The notes under the pieces are model-generated. The model worked only from the letters and a program-made list of their open reading frames with translations. It searched no databases and was not told where the DNA came from. DNA of 37,356 bases, taken from assembly GCA_002712885.1 (NCBI GenBank), contig PAUN01000056.1:33135-70490 (forward strand), in the 5' to 3' direction. The translations under genes were made by a program, and so were the position numbers. The stretch comes from Acidobacteriota bacterium (GTDB taxonomy: Bacteria > Acidobacteriota > Vicinamibacteria > Vicinamibacterales > UBA8438). Each line of letters opens with the position of its first letter. The stretch's first letter is position 1. Below are positions 14,848 through 23,952 of the stretch, piece after piece.

Positions 14848-16179
14848 TTACACGCCGGACAACAACGGCAACTCGCCGGTGCTGTCGCCGAATGACTCCA
14901 CGTTGACACCGAACTTGTCCAAGAGACTCACCGACAGGTTCGCCAGCGGAGTGCCCTTCGGGTAGACGAGGTGGCGATTCCCCGCCAGCCCATTCTCTGG
15001 CCCGCCAATGACGACGACCGGCACGCTGTAGTTGTTGTGGGTGTTGCCGTCGCTCATGCCCTTGCCGTAGAGAACGACCGTGCTGTCCAGCAGCGTCCCA
15101 TCGGCTTCCGGAATCGACTGCAGTTTGTTCAGGTAGTACGCAAGGGTTTCGACGTGATAGGTGTTCAGCTTCGAGAAGTCTTTCATCTTCTCCGGATTGT
15201 TGCCGTGGTGCGACATGGAATGGTGCGCCTCCGGCAAGCCAATCTCGTTGTAGGCACGATTGATGTTTTCGCGCGCCATCATGAACGTCGTGACCCGGGT
15301 CACGTCCGCCTGGAACGTCAAGACCTGCAGGTCGAACATCAGCTCGGCGTATTCCCTGAACGTGTCTGGCACCCCGACCGGACGTTCCGGGAGATCGAAG
15401 TCGCTGTTGGTCGACTCGGCCCGGGCGATGCGCTGTTCCACGTCGCGAATCGAGCCGAGATACTCGCCGAGCTTGGCCCGGTCCGACCCGCCCAGCTTGT
15501 TCGAGAGCGTCGCGATCTCCTGCGACAGGCCGTCGAGAATACTGCGGTCTTCCTGCACGCGCACCGCGCGCTCCTCAGCAGTGTCCCCACTGCCAAACAA
15601 CCGCTCGAACACGAAGCGCGGGTTCGTTTCCGCCGGCAGCGGCATCGTGGGGCTCTTCCACGCCATCGAGTTCATATAGGCGCAGGCGTAACCGTGGTCG
15701 CAGGCGCCCACGACATCGTTCCGATCCACCGACACTTCCAACGACGACAGCTTTGAGTCGCGGCAGATGCGCTCGGCGATCAGTTGATCGACGGTGGTGC
15801 CGGCCTGCACATCCGCACCCTCGGTCTGCTTCGGATGTACCGAGCTCATGAACGCGGGAGCGGCGCGGGGGTGCTGACCGCCGGAGTCGCCCTGGTCCGT
15901 CGCCGGGAAGTTGTCCAGGCCGGTGAAGACGAGCATCCGATCCCGGTAGGGCTCCAGCGGGGTCAGGGTCGGCGAGAGCTGGAACCCGACCCCCTCAGTG
16001 GGCGGCGTCCAATCGAACATGTTGGCACCATTCCCAACGTAGATCGCCGCGAACCGCGGCGTCCCCGGAGCCCGAGCCGACAGGGCCGGCACCATCGCAT
16101 CGAGGAACGGTAAGGCCAGCGTGGCGCCCATGCCGCGAAGGAACGTCCGTCTCGGTAACGCCATCTTGGTGAGTACCAT
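14848..16179 (-). CDS. DUF1552 protein, Tat-exported
   Basis: 443-aa protein of the DUF1552 family, nearly always found beside a DUF1592 protein in Acidobacteriota, Planctomycetota and Verrucomicrobiota; biochemical role unknown, fold related to sulfatase/phosphatase-like DUF1501 proteins. A Tat signal is plain: P-R-R-T-F-L-R-G with the arginine pair at residues 10-11, then MGATLALPFLDAMVP. Family motifs include FAAIYVGNGANMFDWTP, FTGLDN, GGQHPRAAPAFMS, HHSMSHHGNNPEKM and VLYGKGMSDGNTHNNYSVPVV. The ATG at 16179 is chosen because the Tat signal follows directly; the frame is open up to 16266. It starts 34 nt after the DUF1592 gene, in the same operon. Confidence 0.88.
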   Translation of the reverse strand: MVLTKMALPRRTFLRGMGATLALPFLDAMVPALSARAPGTPRFAAIYVGNGANMFDWTPPTEGVGFQLSPTLTPLEPYRDRMLVFTGLDNFPATDQGDSGGQHPRAAPAFMSSVHPKQTEGADVQAGTTVDQLIAERICRDSKLSSLEVSVDRNDVVGACDHGYACAYMNSMAWKSPTMPLPAETNPRFVFERLFGSGDTAEERAVRVQEDRSILDGLSQEIATLSNKLGGSDRAKLGEYLGSIRDVEQRIARAESTNSDFDLPERPVGVPDTFREYAELMFDLQVLTFQADVTRVTTFMMARENINRAYNEIGLPEAHHSMSHHGNNPEKMKDFSKLNTYHVETLAYYLNKLQSIPEADGTLLDSTVVLYGKGMSDGNTHNNYSVPVVVIGGPENGLAGNRHLVYPKGTPLANLSVSLLDKFGVNVESFGDSTGELPLLSGV

Positions 16180-16213
16180 GAACAACAACCTTTCAGAGAT
16201 TCTGCACCAGCAA

Positions 16214-18649
16214 TTAGTTCGCGTGCTCTTGCGCCATCCGCATTTGAAACGGAGCGCTGGCGACAATGCCTTGTATCAGCGAGGCAAAGGCGTAGTCGTC
16301 CCTCGCGGCGGCTCGCTTGATCTCCCGTACCACGGGCGCATCGGTCGCCTCCAACCCTCTCCCCAGCGCATAGGTCAGCAGTCGGTCAGTCACCGTGGTC
16401 AAGAAGTCATCCGAGTGACTCAACAACACCGCGCGAAGCTCGGCCGGGCCGGCGAAAGTCGTGCCATCGGGAAACTTGGCTGATGGGTCGATCGGCACAC
16501 CGGACGGATAGATCTCCCTCCATTCGCCGATCGCGTCAAAGTTTTCAAGCGCGAAACCGAGCTGGTCCATCTGCGCGTGACAACTCGCGCAGACGGGGTG
16601 GGCCCGATGCGCCGCCATCTGCTCGCGGATCGGCAGCACCTTCCGCGGGTCTCGGACCTCTTCGAGGTCCGGTACGTCAGGCGGTGGCGGCGGTGGCGGG
16701 GCTCCGAGAATGTTGTCCAGAATCCACTTGCCGCGGATGACCGGCGAAGTCCGATTCGCTCGCGAGGTGCCGGTGAGAATAGAACCCTGCCCGAGCAGCC
16801 CGCGGCGAACGCTGTCGGCCGGAAGCGATACGCGTCTAAACCGCGCTCCGTGGACGCCCGGAATCCCGTAGTGAGTCGCCAGCCGCTCATTCAGGAACGT
16901 GTAGTCCGCATCCAGCAGGTCGAGGACACTCCGGTTTTCGCGAATGATGCTGTCGAAGAACAGCTGTGTCTCGCGCTCGAAGGCGTTCCGTAAACCGTCG
17001 TCGAAGTGAAACAGTAACTCCGGGCTCGGTTGCAACGTCGCCACGTTGCGAATATGCAGCCACTGACCGGCGAAGTTGTCGACCAGCGCCTGCGAACGCG
17101 GGTCCGCCAGCATGCGTCGCACCTGCTCTTGCAAGATCGAGGGTTCGCGTAGCGTCTCTTGCCCGGCCAAGTCGAGCAGTTCGTCGTCCGGGATGGTGCT
17201 CCAGAGAAAGAATGAGAGACGCGTGGCCAGTTCGAGATCCGAAATGCGATAGGGGGTCTCAGCCACGGCTGACGCCGGCTGCGCCTCGAACCGGAACAGG
17301 AAGTTCGGGCTGACGAGGATGCCGCGCACCGCCAGTTCGATACCGGACTCGAACCCGCCGGCGCGCGCACCGTCACGATACAACGACAGTGGGCCCTCGA
17401 GATCCGCATCAGTGACCGGGCGCCGATAGGCCCGCCGTGCCAGCGTCGCGATGATGGTCTTCGCGCAGGCCACGTCGTCTTCAGACGTCGGCGCGCAGAC
17501 CAGCAATCGGCGACGACTGGGCGAGTCGCCTACGGACGCCGCGCCGGCCGGAGGACCGATAATGGTCACACTGGAGATCGCCGGCTCGCCGTTGCCGGCT
17601 CGGTACGGATCTCGACGCAGGTCCGGGTCGAACAGATCCTCGACGTAGGCCGAGGTCTTGGCCGCGAAGTACACCTCCACCTGATACGCACCAGCCTTGA
17701 CCGGCACCTGGAATCGCAGGCTCTCCAAAATCGCGGCGATACGATCGTCTCCGCGCAGCCCCTCCAGGGCGGGTCCACCGACCGTACCGGTCCAGACCCT
17801 GACCCCATCGAGACTCACGTCGAGCTGATGCGGCTCGGCCGTGACCCCCACGAACCCACCATCGACGCCGCCCTCTCTCGGCCGCATGTCGAAGCGGTAG
17901 TCCCCGTCGACCGGGAAGTAGTAGCGAAACACGGTGCCGCCACGCGACCCAAATGGCAGGTCGTCGCTAATACGGACACCCTGATCGCGATCGGTGGGCA
18001 CCAAGATCGTCTCCGGTGGCGGCGACCCTCGTAGCCGTCCAAGCGCCATCTGACTGATCTTCGCGGCCGCGCTCAGATACCGCTCGGTCAAGGCCGACGA
18101 CAGCGTCAGCGCGTCCGCATTGTTGTCGAATCCATAGGCGGCGTTGTCCGCCGGCAACAACGACGCATCAACGTCGACCGCGAGCAGGTCGCGCACCGCG
18201 TTGCGATACTCGGCGCGGTTCAGTCGATGCAGCGTGGGCCGACCCGGGTTGGGATGCTCCAGCGCCGCGCGGTCGAGCTGCGTCTCAAGCCATGTGGCCA
18301 CGTCACTCGAGGAGGCGGCGTCTGGCCGCGGACGTCCGGCGGGGGGCATCGCGCCCGTCCGCAGCTTGCGGATGACCTGTTCCCACACGTCCGCACGCGC
18401 GGGCACCTGGGCCACGTCCAGGGTGTCGAGCGCGAGTCCGCCGATCTGAGCCCGTTCGTTGTGACACGCGAAGCAGTACTGCCGCAACACGGCCCGAACC
18501 TCCGGCTCGGCCACCTCGGCGGGCTTCTGGGCCATGCGACCGCGAGCCCGCGTTAGAGTAGGGCCTGCCGCCCCCACCCGCGCGTGAGCGAAGACGGCGG
18601 CGACGATACAGACGAAGCCGATGACCCGGGTCGATCGCGGGGCCGTCAT
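16214..18649 (-). CDS. DUF1592-family protein with cytochrome-c-like motif
   Basis: 811-aa exported protein with the standard multi-domain order: signal peptide (1-28), a planctomycete-type cytochrome c motif CFACH (59-63) in QYCFACHNERAQIGGLALD, DUF1587 (HRLNRAEYRNAVRDLLAVD), a carbohydrate-binding-like beta domain, DUF1595 (TLARRAYRRPVTDADL), DUF1592 (ELATRLSFFLWSTIPDDELL), DUF1588 (SRANRTSPVIRGKWILDNIL, a run of seven prolines, and CASCH in HPVCASCHAQMDQLGFALE) and DUF1585 at the C-terminus. Two CxxCH motifs suggest haem binding. The function is unknown; a link with polymer breakdown is often proposed. The start ATG overlaps the ankyrin-gene stop (ATGA), so the two are co-translated. Confidence 0.9.
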   Translation of the reverse strand: MTAPRSTRVIGFVCIVAAVFAHARVGAAGPTLTRARGRMAQKPAEVAEPEVRAVLRQYCFACHNERAQIGGLALDTLDVAQVPARADVWEQVIRKLRTGAMPPAGRPRPDAASSSDVATWLETQLDRAALEHPNPGRPTLHRLNRAEYRNAVRDLLAVDVDASLLPADNAAYGFDNNADALTLSSALTERYLSAAAKISQMALGRLRGSPPPETILVPTDRDQGVRISDDLPFGSRGGTVFRYYFPVDGDYRFDMRPREGGVDGGFVGVTAEPHQLDVSLDGVRVWTGTVGGPALEGLRGDDRIAAILESLRFQVPVKAGAYQVEVYFAAKTSAYVEDLFDPDLRRDPYRAGNGEPAISSVTIIGPPAGAASVGDSPSRRRLLVCAPTSEDDVACAKTIIATLARRAYRRPVTDADLEGPLSLYRDGARAGGFESGIELAVRGILVSPNFLFRFEAQPASAVAETPYRISDLELATRLSFFLWSTIPDDELLDLAGQETLREPSILQEQVRRMLADPRSQALVDNFAGQWLHIRNVATLQPSPELLFHFDDGLRNAFERETQLFFDSIIRENRSVLDLLDADYTFLNERLATHYGIPGVHGARFRRVSLPADSVRRGLLGQGSILTGTSRANRTSPVIRGKWILDNILGAPPPPPPPDVPDLEEVRDPRKVLPIREQMAAHRAHPVCASCHAQMDQLGFALENFDAIGEWREIYPSGVPIDPSAKFPDGTTFAGPAELRAVLLSHSDDFLTTVTDRLLTYALGRGLEATDAPVVREIKRAAARDDYAFASLIQGIVASAPFQMRMAQEHAN

Positions 18650-20220
18650 TTCACCAGGATCTCCTCGGGAATCGCGGCCGCGCACGGAGCCGGGCACGGG
18701 ATCTCCAGGGCGCCCAGCGCCCGTAGCAGCACCGCGGTCTGCGGGTGCGCGGCGAACGAATTGCCGTACTCGACCCCGTCGGCAACCCGCAACGGCGTGC
18801 GTCCGTCTTTGGCGACCACGTCGAGCCGCGCGCCTCGATCAAACAGATACTGCACCACGCTGTTGGCGCCCCGATAGGCCGCCGCGTGCATGGCGGTCTC
18901 GCCGACATCGCTCACGAAGTTGACCTCAGCTCCGTGCTCTTCCACGAGCAGCCTGACCGCCTCGAGGACCTGGGCTTCGCTGGCACGGTCCTGGTTCGAC
19001 GCCCAGGAAATACCGGCCGCCGCCATCAACGTGGTCGTATTGTCCACGGTGTTGATCGTCGGGTCGGCTCCATGCTCGAGCAATAAACGCATCACTTCGA
19101 CATCGGCGGCCTTAGCCGCGAGCATCAACGCCGTCGCGCCCGTCATGTGCCGGCGATACCGGGCGCCAGACCATCGTGGCTCCTCCTGCGTGTTCCGCCC
19201 GTTGACGTCGGCGCCGTGCGCCAGCAACGACTCGATCACCCGCAACCGGTCGAGGTTCACGACGATGAACTGATCGCTAATGTGCCAGTTGGCCACGTGC
19301 ACCGCGGCCTGCAACGGTTTCCCGAAGATATTGCCCCTCGGCACCGTCTCGGAATCGCGCTCGCTGTACCCGATTTTCCTGAACTCCAGCGGCATCGGCC
19401 GGGCCCGAACCCCCTGCACCGTCAGCCGAGTCGATCCTCCCTCGACGTTGGGGTCCGCGCCATCATCGAGCAGGAGGTCCACCAGGTCTTCGTGTCCGTT
19501 GATCACCGCCATGAGCAACGGACTCGCGCCATCAGGACGCTGCTCGTTCACGTCGGCCCCGGCCGCGAGCAGAGCCCGGACGACGGAGAGGCCCCCCTTG
19601 CGCACGGCAAACATGAACGGCGTCGCGCCGCTGTTCGAGTGCGCGCGGATGTCCGCACCCTGATCGATCAGGGCTTGGACAACGGGAACGTGCCCTTCGA
19701 TCGCCGCCCACATGAGCGCGGATTGTCCGTTCCAGGTTTCTGTCGCGTTGATGTCGGCGCCGGCAACCAGAAGCCCGTGTACCGCATCGACGTGTCCGGA
19801 ACGTGCCGCATGCATGAGCGGGGTCTCGCCGGCATTCACCGCGTGCCGCGGGTCGCTCGGATCAGCACCGGCGGCTACGAGCTGCTCGATGATCGCCGCG
19901 CTGCCGTTTTGCGACGCCAACCCGAGCGGCGTCACGCCATAGTTGTTCGGCCGGTTCACATGGGCCCCGGCCCCGATCAACAGCGCCGTCGTCTCCGCGT
20001 CGTTCACATACACGGCCCAGTGCAAGGCGGTCGCGCCATCGCCCAGTGGCGCGTTGACATCGACCCGCGCCGCGAGCAGCGACCGCACGGCGGCAGTATC
20101 GCCCCGCCGCACCGCGTCGACCAGCGGCACGTCTTCCCCGGCGGCCCCGAGGCTGCTTCCCGCCAGGCCAAGACCGGCCACGATTACCGCCACCGCCGGC
20201 ACACATCGCACTCGCATCAT
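18646..20220 (-). CDS. Secreted ankyrin-repeat protein
   Basis: 524-aa exported protein made almost entirely of ankyrin repeats. The signal peptide covers residues 1-26 (cleavage near SLGAAG/ED). Repeats of about 33 residues start near 33 with patterns such as GATALHWAVYVNDAETTALL, GETPLMHAARSGHVDAVHGL, GQSALMWAAIEGHVPVVQAL, GASPLLMAVINGHEDLVDLL and, after an irregular middle part (about 265-340), GATALMLAAKAADVEVMRLL. Such proteins bind partners; the partner here is unknown. It heads the operon with the DUF1592, DUF1552 and DUF6265 genes. AGGA stands 5 nt before the ATG. The adjacency suggests it may help assemble or protect the DUF1592/DUF1552 pair (inference). Confidence 0.9.
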   Translation of the reverse strand: MMRVRCVPAVAVIVAGLGLAGSSLGAAGEDVPLVDAVRRGDTAAVRSLLAARVDVNAPLGDGATALHWAVYVNDAETTALLIGAGAHVNRPNNYGVTPLGLASQNGSAAIIEQLVAAGADPSDPRHAVNAGETPLMHAARSGHVDAVHGLLVAGADINATETWNGQSALMWAAIEGHVPVVQALIDQGADIRAHSNSGATPFMFAVRKGGLSVVRALLAAGADVNEQRPDGASPLLMAVINGHEDLVDLLLDDGADPNVEGGSTRLTVQGVRARPMPLEFRKIGYSERDSETVPRGNIFGKPLQAAVHVANWHISDQFIVVNLDRLRVIESLLAHGADVNGRNTQEEPRWSGARYRRHMTGATALMLAAKAADVEVMRLLLEHGADPTINTVDNTTTLMAAAGISWASNQDRASEAQVLEAVRLLVEEHGAEVNFVSDVGETAMHAAAYRGANSVVQYLFDRGARLDVVAKDGRTPLRVADGVEYGNSFAAHPQTAVLLRALGALEIPCPAPCAAAIPEEILVK

Positions 20221-20367
20221 TGACGTCCTGTAGTGACTTCAAATCCTACTATGTCTCGGGCCGCGCAGGAGTGCGATAAGCTTCCCGGCGGCATCGGTCG
20301 AGCATGGCGCGGCGGAGAACTGTACGATGTACCGCGTTCGTGTCGTTGAAGAGTGGAGGCTACCGAC

Positions 20368-21306
20368 ATGAGATTTCGGACCCTGTGCCATCTACTGATC
20401 GGGTGCACCCTGGCGACGGCGGAACAGCCGCTGCACGCCGTACAAACGGACCCGCTACAGGCAATGGTGCTGACCGGTCAGAACAACCACGGATGGCAGG
20501 TCCTCAGCGCCCACTACAAGAACATCCTGGAGGAAACGGGTCTGTTCGAGGTGGACGTGGTGACCAGTCCGCCGCCGGGCGGTGACATGACCGATTTCGC
20601 CCCTGACTTCAGCCGGTACGACGTCGTGGTGATCGAATACAACGGCGATGAGTGGCCGGCCACGGTCAAGCGGTCATTCGAACGTTATATGGAGCACGGC
20701 GGCGGCATGGTGTACGCGCATGCGGTGAACCACACGTTCACGGACTGGCCGGCCTTCAACGAGATGATGGGCATCGGCGGATGGGGTGGACGCGACGAGA
20801 GCGCTGGCCCCTACGTCAAATACCGGGACGGCAAGATGGTGCTCGACCACCGTCCCGGACACGCCGGAGAGTGCGTGGACGCCCACGCGTTCTCCGTCGT
20901 CACCCGCGACACGGCACATCCGATCATGCGTGGGCTTCCCTCTGCGTGGCTCCACGGAACCGACGAGCTCTACAGCAACCAACGGGGTCCGGCCAAGAAT
21001 ATGACCATCCTGGCCACCGCCTATTCAGACCCCGCTCGCGAAGCGCACTGGGGGGTCGAAACCCACGGCACCGGAGAACACGAGCCGATGATCTACACCA
21101 TCGGATACGGGGAGGGTCGGGTGTTCGGCACCGCGATGGGCCACGTTGACGGCGGCGCGCCGGTCGATTCGGAGCCGTGGCCAGCCATCGACTGCGTGGG
21201 GTTCATCACGTTGATCCAGCGTGGGACCGAGTGGGCGGCGACAGGCGCGGTCACCCAGACCGTTCCGGACGCCTTTCCGACCGCGACCGAGGTCAGTCTC
21301 CGGTAG
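20368..21306 (+). CDS. Secreted ThuA-like domain protein
   Basis: 312-aa exported protein with a ThuA/GATase1-like fold (trehalose-utilisation family name; true reaction unknown). The start ATG at 20368 has GGAGG 9 nt upstream. A signal peptide covers about residues 1-24. Family features: LTGQNNHGWQVLSAHYKNIL (about 36-55), DVVVIEYNGDEWP, the glycine elbow YMEHGGGMVYAHAVNHTF, AHPIMRGLP, HGTDELY and IYTIGYGEGRVFGTAMGH. This set is typical of the acidobacterial and planctomycete ThuA proteins linked to sugar catabolism. It diverges from the ankyrin operon and is followed 107 nt later by another secreted protein. Confidence 0.85.
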   Translation: MRFRTLCHLLIGCTLATAEQPLHAVQTDPLQAMVLTGQNNHGWQVLSAHYKNILEETGLFEVDVVTSPPPGGDMTDFAPDFSRYDVVVIEYNGDEWPATVKRSFERYMEHGGGMVYAHAVNHTFTDWPAFNEMMGIGGWGGRDESAGPYVKYRDGKMVLDHRPGHAGECVDAHAFSVVTRDTAHPIMRGLPSAWLHGTDELYSNQRGPAKNMTILATAYSDPAREAHWGVETHGTGEHEPMIYTIGYGEGRVFGTAMGHVDGGAPVDSEPWPAIDCVGFITLIQRGTEWAATGAVTQTVPDAFPTATEVSLR

Positions 21307-21413
21307 TGCGTGGACACGCTCGTGCCCCATCGAACCGACGCGTACCATGACGCATGGTCCTAGTCTCGGCCGTCGGCACACTGCCCCGCATCGGGCCCCA
21401 AGGGAGTTTTCAG

Positions 21414-22466
21414 ATGACAGCCCATCGTGTCTTCGTGTCGCACACCATGTTCCTCTTTGCCGCCACGTTGCTGGTGTCTCTGGCCGCCAGCCCGGCCGCG
21501 GCCCAGACGCTGCGCACGGCCGATGGCCGGCCCGACCTGCAGGGGGTGTGGGACTTTCGCACCATGACGCCGCTCCAGCGCCCGAGTGACCTGGGCGAGA
21601 AGGCGTTCCTGACGGCCGAAGAGGCCGCGGCTCAAGAAGCCGGTGTGGCTGAACGCCGGGCGCGATTGCTCGAGCCGAGCGAGGTGCGCACCGAACCGCT
21701 ACCGGCCGGTGGCGGTGGCCGCGCAATCGGTGGCTACAACGACTTCTGGCTCGACTACGGCACCACGATCGTGGACAACCGCCGAACGTCACTGATCGTC
21801 GATCCGGCCGACGGGCGTCTGCCCGCGCTGACACCGGAGGGCGAGGCGCTACGACAGGTCGGCTCACTCATGGAGGACCTGCCGATCGAAGGACTCGTAC
21901 GCGTCCGTAGCGCCGGGACCGGGTCCGACCACCCGGAAGACCGCGGGCTGGCCGAGCGCTGTCTGGTCGGATTCAACAGCGGACCGCCGATGATGCCGAG
22001 CGGCTACAACAACAACATGCAACTGTTCCAGACGCCGGGCGCGGTGGTCATCCTCAATGAGATGGTGCACGACGTCCGCATCATCCCGCTCGACGCACGG
22101 CCGCATCTTCCGGGCTCCGTCCGCCAGTGGGCCGGTAGCTCGGTGGGTCGCTGGGAGGGCGACACGCTCGTGGTCGAAACGACGAACATGACCGACAAGA
22201 CGGCGAGCTTCGAACCATCGGCCACGACCGCGATCGGCACCGGTGTCACGATGACGTTGACGGAACGGTTCAGCCGACTGAACGAAGACACGCTGCTCTA
22301 CGAGTACACCGTCGACGACCCGACCATTTTTGCCGGTCCGTTCACCGTCGCCGTCCCGATGCGCCGGTCCGACGAGCCGATGTTCGAATACGCGTGTCAC
22401 GAGGGGAACTACGGCCTGCTGAATATCCTGATCGGAGCCCGGGTGACGGAGGCGGCCGCACGCTAG
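21414..22466 (+). CDS. Secreted protein of unknown function, acidobacterial type
   Basis: 350-aa exported protein without a function I can name. GGGAG stands 9 nt before the ATG at 21414, and a signal peptide follows (cleavage near AAA/QTLR). The mature N-terminus TADGRPDLQGVWDFRTMTP and the downstream block VVILNEMVHDVRIIPLDARP, then QWAGSSVGRWEGDTLVVETT and a late LTERFSRLNEDTLLYEYTV, are the pattern of a large paralogous family of secreted proteins in Acidobacteriota, often several per genome. The beta-rich sequence suggests a beta-sandwich or barrel. The TAG stop is the first codon of a large palindrome (22464-22572). Confidence 0.8.
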   Translation: MTAHRVFVSHTMFLFAATLLVSLAASPAAAQTLRTADGRPDLQGVWDFRTMTPLQRPSDLGEKAFLTAEEAAAQEAGVAERRARLLEPSEVRTEPLPAGGGGRAIGGYNDFWLDYGTTIVDNRRTSLIVDPADGRLPALTPEGEALRQVGSLMEDLPIEGLVRVRSAGTGSDHPEDRGLAERCLVGFNSGPPMMPSGYNNNMQLFQTPGAVVILNEMVHDVRIIPLDARPHLPGSVRQWAGSSVGRWEGDTLVVETTNMTDKTASFEPSATTAIGTGVTMTLTERFSRLNEDTLLYEYTVDDPTIFAGPFTVAVPMRRSDEPMFEYACHEGNYGLLNILIGARVTEAAAR

Positions 22467-22572
22467 GTTTCCGGGCGAGGCGTTCGTCTGGCCAGGCGCA
22501 AGGAGGGAGCAGCCAGGCGGGCTGTGACCGACGCAGTAACGCCGCCAGACGGACGCCTCGCTCGGAAACCTA
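22464..22572. repeat. 109-bp palindromic element between convergent genes
   Basis: The 28-bp arm at 22464-22491 and the arm at 22545-22572 are inverted copies with 26 of 28 positions matching. Between them is a second, smaller hairpin (CAGCC-AGGCG-GGCTG), so the single strand would fold into a long stem with an internal stem. The outer ends supply the TAG stop codons of both flanking convergent genes. It may work as a bidirectional terminator, but the length and near-perfect arms look more like a REP/MITE-type mobile palindrome. Confidence 0.75.
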
Positions 22573-23505
22573 AAGCACCGCTGGGACCCGCACCAGCAGG
22601 TAGGTGATGTGTCCCCCCTCGGGCACCAGGTACCCGTGGGGCGTCGCGGCCGGGATGTGAAGCATGTCCCCAGCGGCTACGGGATACCGCGTCCCGCCGG
22701 CGATCCCTGAACCGAACGTCCCATCCCGATCGAGCATCTCGCCGCCGACCAGCAACTCCCCCGCCCCGCTCTTCACGAACACCAGGTCAATGATGTCATC
22801 GTGAATCTCTGGACGCCCGTCGGCGTCGCGATGGATGAACCGGAAGCGATGGGACCGTGTCGGACTCCCGAAATCGGCGAGCGTTTCGCGGGCGGACCGA
22901 TCGGGTCGGATTCTCGTGGCCAGCGACGCGTCTCGGCGCGCCAGATCGTCGGCGCCCCACCGCACGAAGCCGGGTGGTTGTAAGTCGAGAACAGGCGCGT
23001 CGTCAGGGATCACACCCCCGGCGAGCAGCGCGGGAATGCGCACGAGCACGTACGTGACGTAACCTTTCTCAGGCACCAGATAGCGGTGCGGGGTATCGGC
23101 CGGAATACGCAGAATGTCGCCTGGGCCAACGATGTGCCGCACACCGCCGGCGATGTCAGTGCCGGTGTATTCGCCATTCTCGCCGCCGGAACTGTCGACC
23201 AGATCGCCGCCCACGAGCAACGTGGCCGACCCGCTGCAGATGTAGACGACATCGTCGATGTTCGCATGCTGCTCAGGCACGCCGTCCGCGTTCCGATGGA
23301 TGAGTCGGAAGCGATGGGACCCACTAGGGTCACCGTATTCCGCGAGCGTCTCGCGGGCCGAATGATCGGGGCCCACACGCGCGGACAGGGCCGCGTGCCG
23401 CCCCCGCAGATCGGCCGCGGTCCACTTGACGAAACCAAGCTCCTCGGTCTGCAGGGCTGGGAGCGCGACCGCCGCCGCGAGAATGAACCGAAGTGACGTC
23501 GTCAT
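22570..23505 (-). CDS. Exported tandem-cupin protein
   Basis: 311-aa protein with a short signal peptide and two homologous cupin domains (about 25-160 and 180-311), clearly an internal duplication: FVKWTAADLRGR and FVRWGADDLARR, SARETLAEYGDP and SARETLADFGSP, SHRFRLIHRNADG and SHRFRFIHRDADG, IPADTPHRYLVPE and IPAATPHGYLVPE. Candidate metal histidines are H80 and H140 in the first half and H235 and H290 in the second. The substrate is unknown; bicupins include oxygenases, isomerases and decarboxylases. AAAGGAG 6 nt before the ATG at 23505 fixes the start. It lies 19 nt after the VOC gene and forms a two-gene unit with it. Confidence 0.82.
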   Translation of the reverse strand: MTTSLRFILAAAVALPALQTEELGFVKWTAADLRGRHAALSARVGPDHSARETLAEYGDPSGSHRFRLIHRNADGVPEQHANIDDVVYICSGSATLLVGGDLVDSSGGENGEYTGTDIAGGVRHIVGPGDILRIPADTPHRYLVPEKGYVTYVLVRIPALLAGGVIPDDAPVLDLQPPGFVRWGADDLARRDASLATRIRPDRSARETLADFGSPTRSHRFRFIHRDADGRPEIHDDIIDLVFVKSGAGELLVGGEMLDRDGTFGSGIAGGTRYPVAAGDMLHIPAATPHGYLVPEGGHITYLLVRVPAVL

Positions 23506-23524
23506 GACCCGCTCCTTTGACGAT

Positions 23525-23952
23525 TCAGTGTGCCCACGGATCGTAGTCTCCGAAGCTCCACACATACCCCTCGAGATCCTTGCAGGTGTGTCCGCGGCCG
23601 CCGTAGTCCTGGTCCTGGATGTCCAGCACCATCTTGGCCCCGGCCGCCTTGGCGCTCGCATAGTGGGCGTCGGCGTCTTCCACGATCACGTAGGCGCTCT
23701 GCGTGTTGGTGCCGGCCTCAGCCGGAGTGGAGACGAGGTCGTCGTAGCCGCCGCTGTGCGTGGACGCGCTTCCGGGCATGATCATGCTGTGGCCGAAGAC
23801 CAACTGGGCGTGCGCGATGGTTTCACCCTCGCCCGGCACGACGAGCTGCTTCTCGAAACCGCACGCGCGGCACAGCACTCGATCGCTTTCTGAGCATCCT
23901 TGTAGCGAAAACCGGGGATCAGAGTAGCGGTCGTGTCTTTGGGTCTAGCCAT
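23525..23952 (-). pseudogene. VOC/glyoxalase-family gene with a one-base frameshift
   Basis: The minus strand reads from ATG 23952 (AGGAG 8 nt upstream) as MARPKDTTATLIPGFRYKDA and on to KAIE, then loses frame near 23876; the rest continues in another frame as LCRACGFEKQLVVPGEGETI to DLEGYVWSFGDYDPW and a stop at 23525. Intact relatives read A-I-(D/E)-W-L-C-x-A-F-G-F-E-K here. The sequence GAGTGCTGTGCC would be restored by one G (TGG CTG), so a single G appears deleted. The family is the VOC superfamily, metal-dependent glyoxalase/bleomycin-resistance-like proteins, function unknown. Either a recent pseudogene or a sequencing error. The full-length product would be 142 aa. Confidence 0.85.

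Noticed and set aside
16180-16266. N-terminal extension of the DUF1552 protein
   Set aside because: It would place about 29 residues before a Tat signal and overlap the end of the DUF1592 gene.
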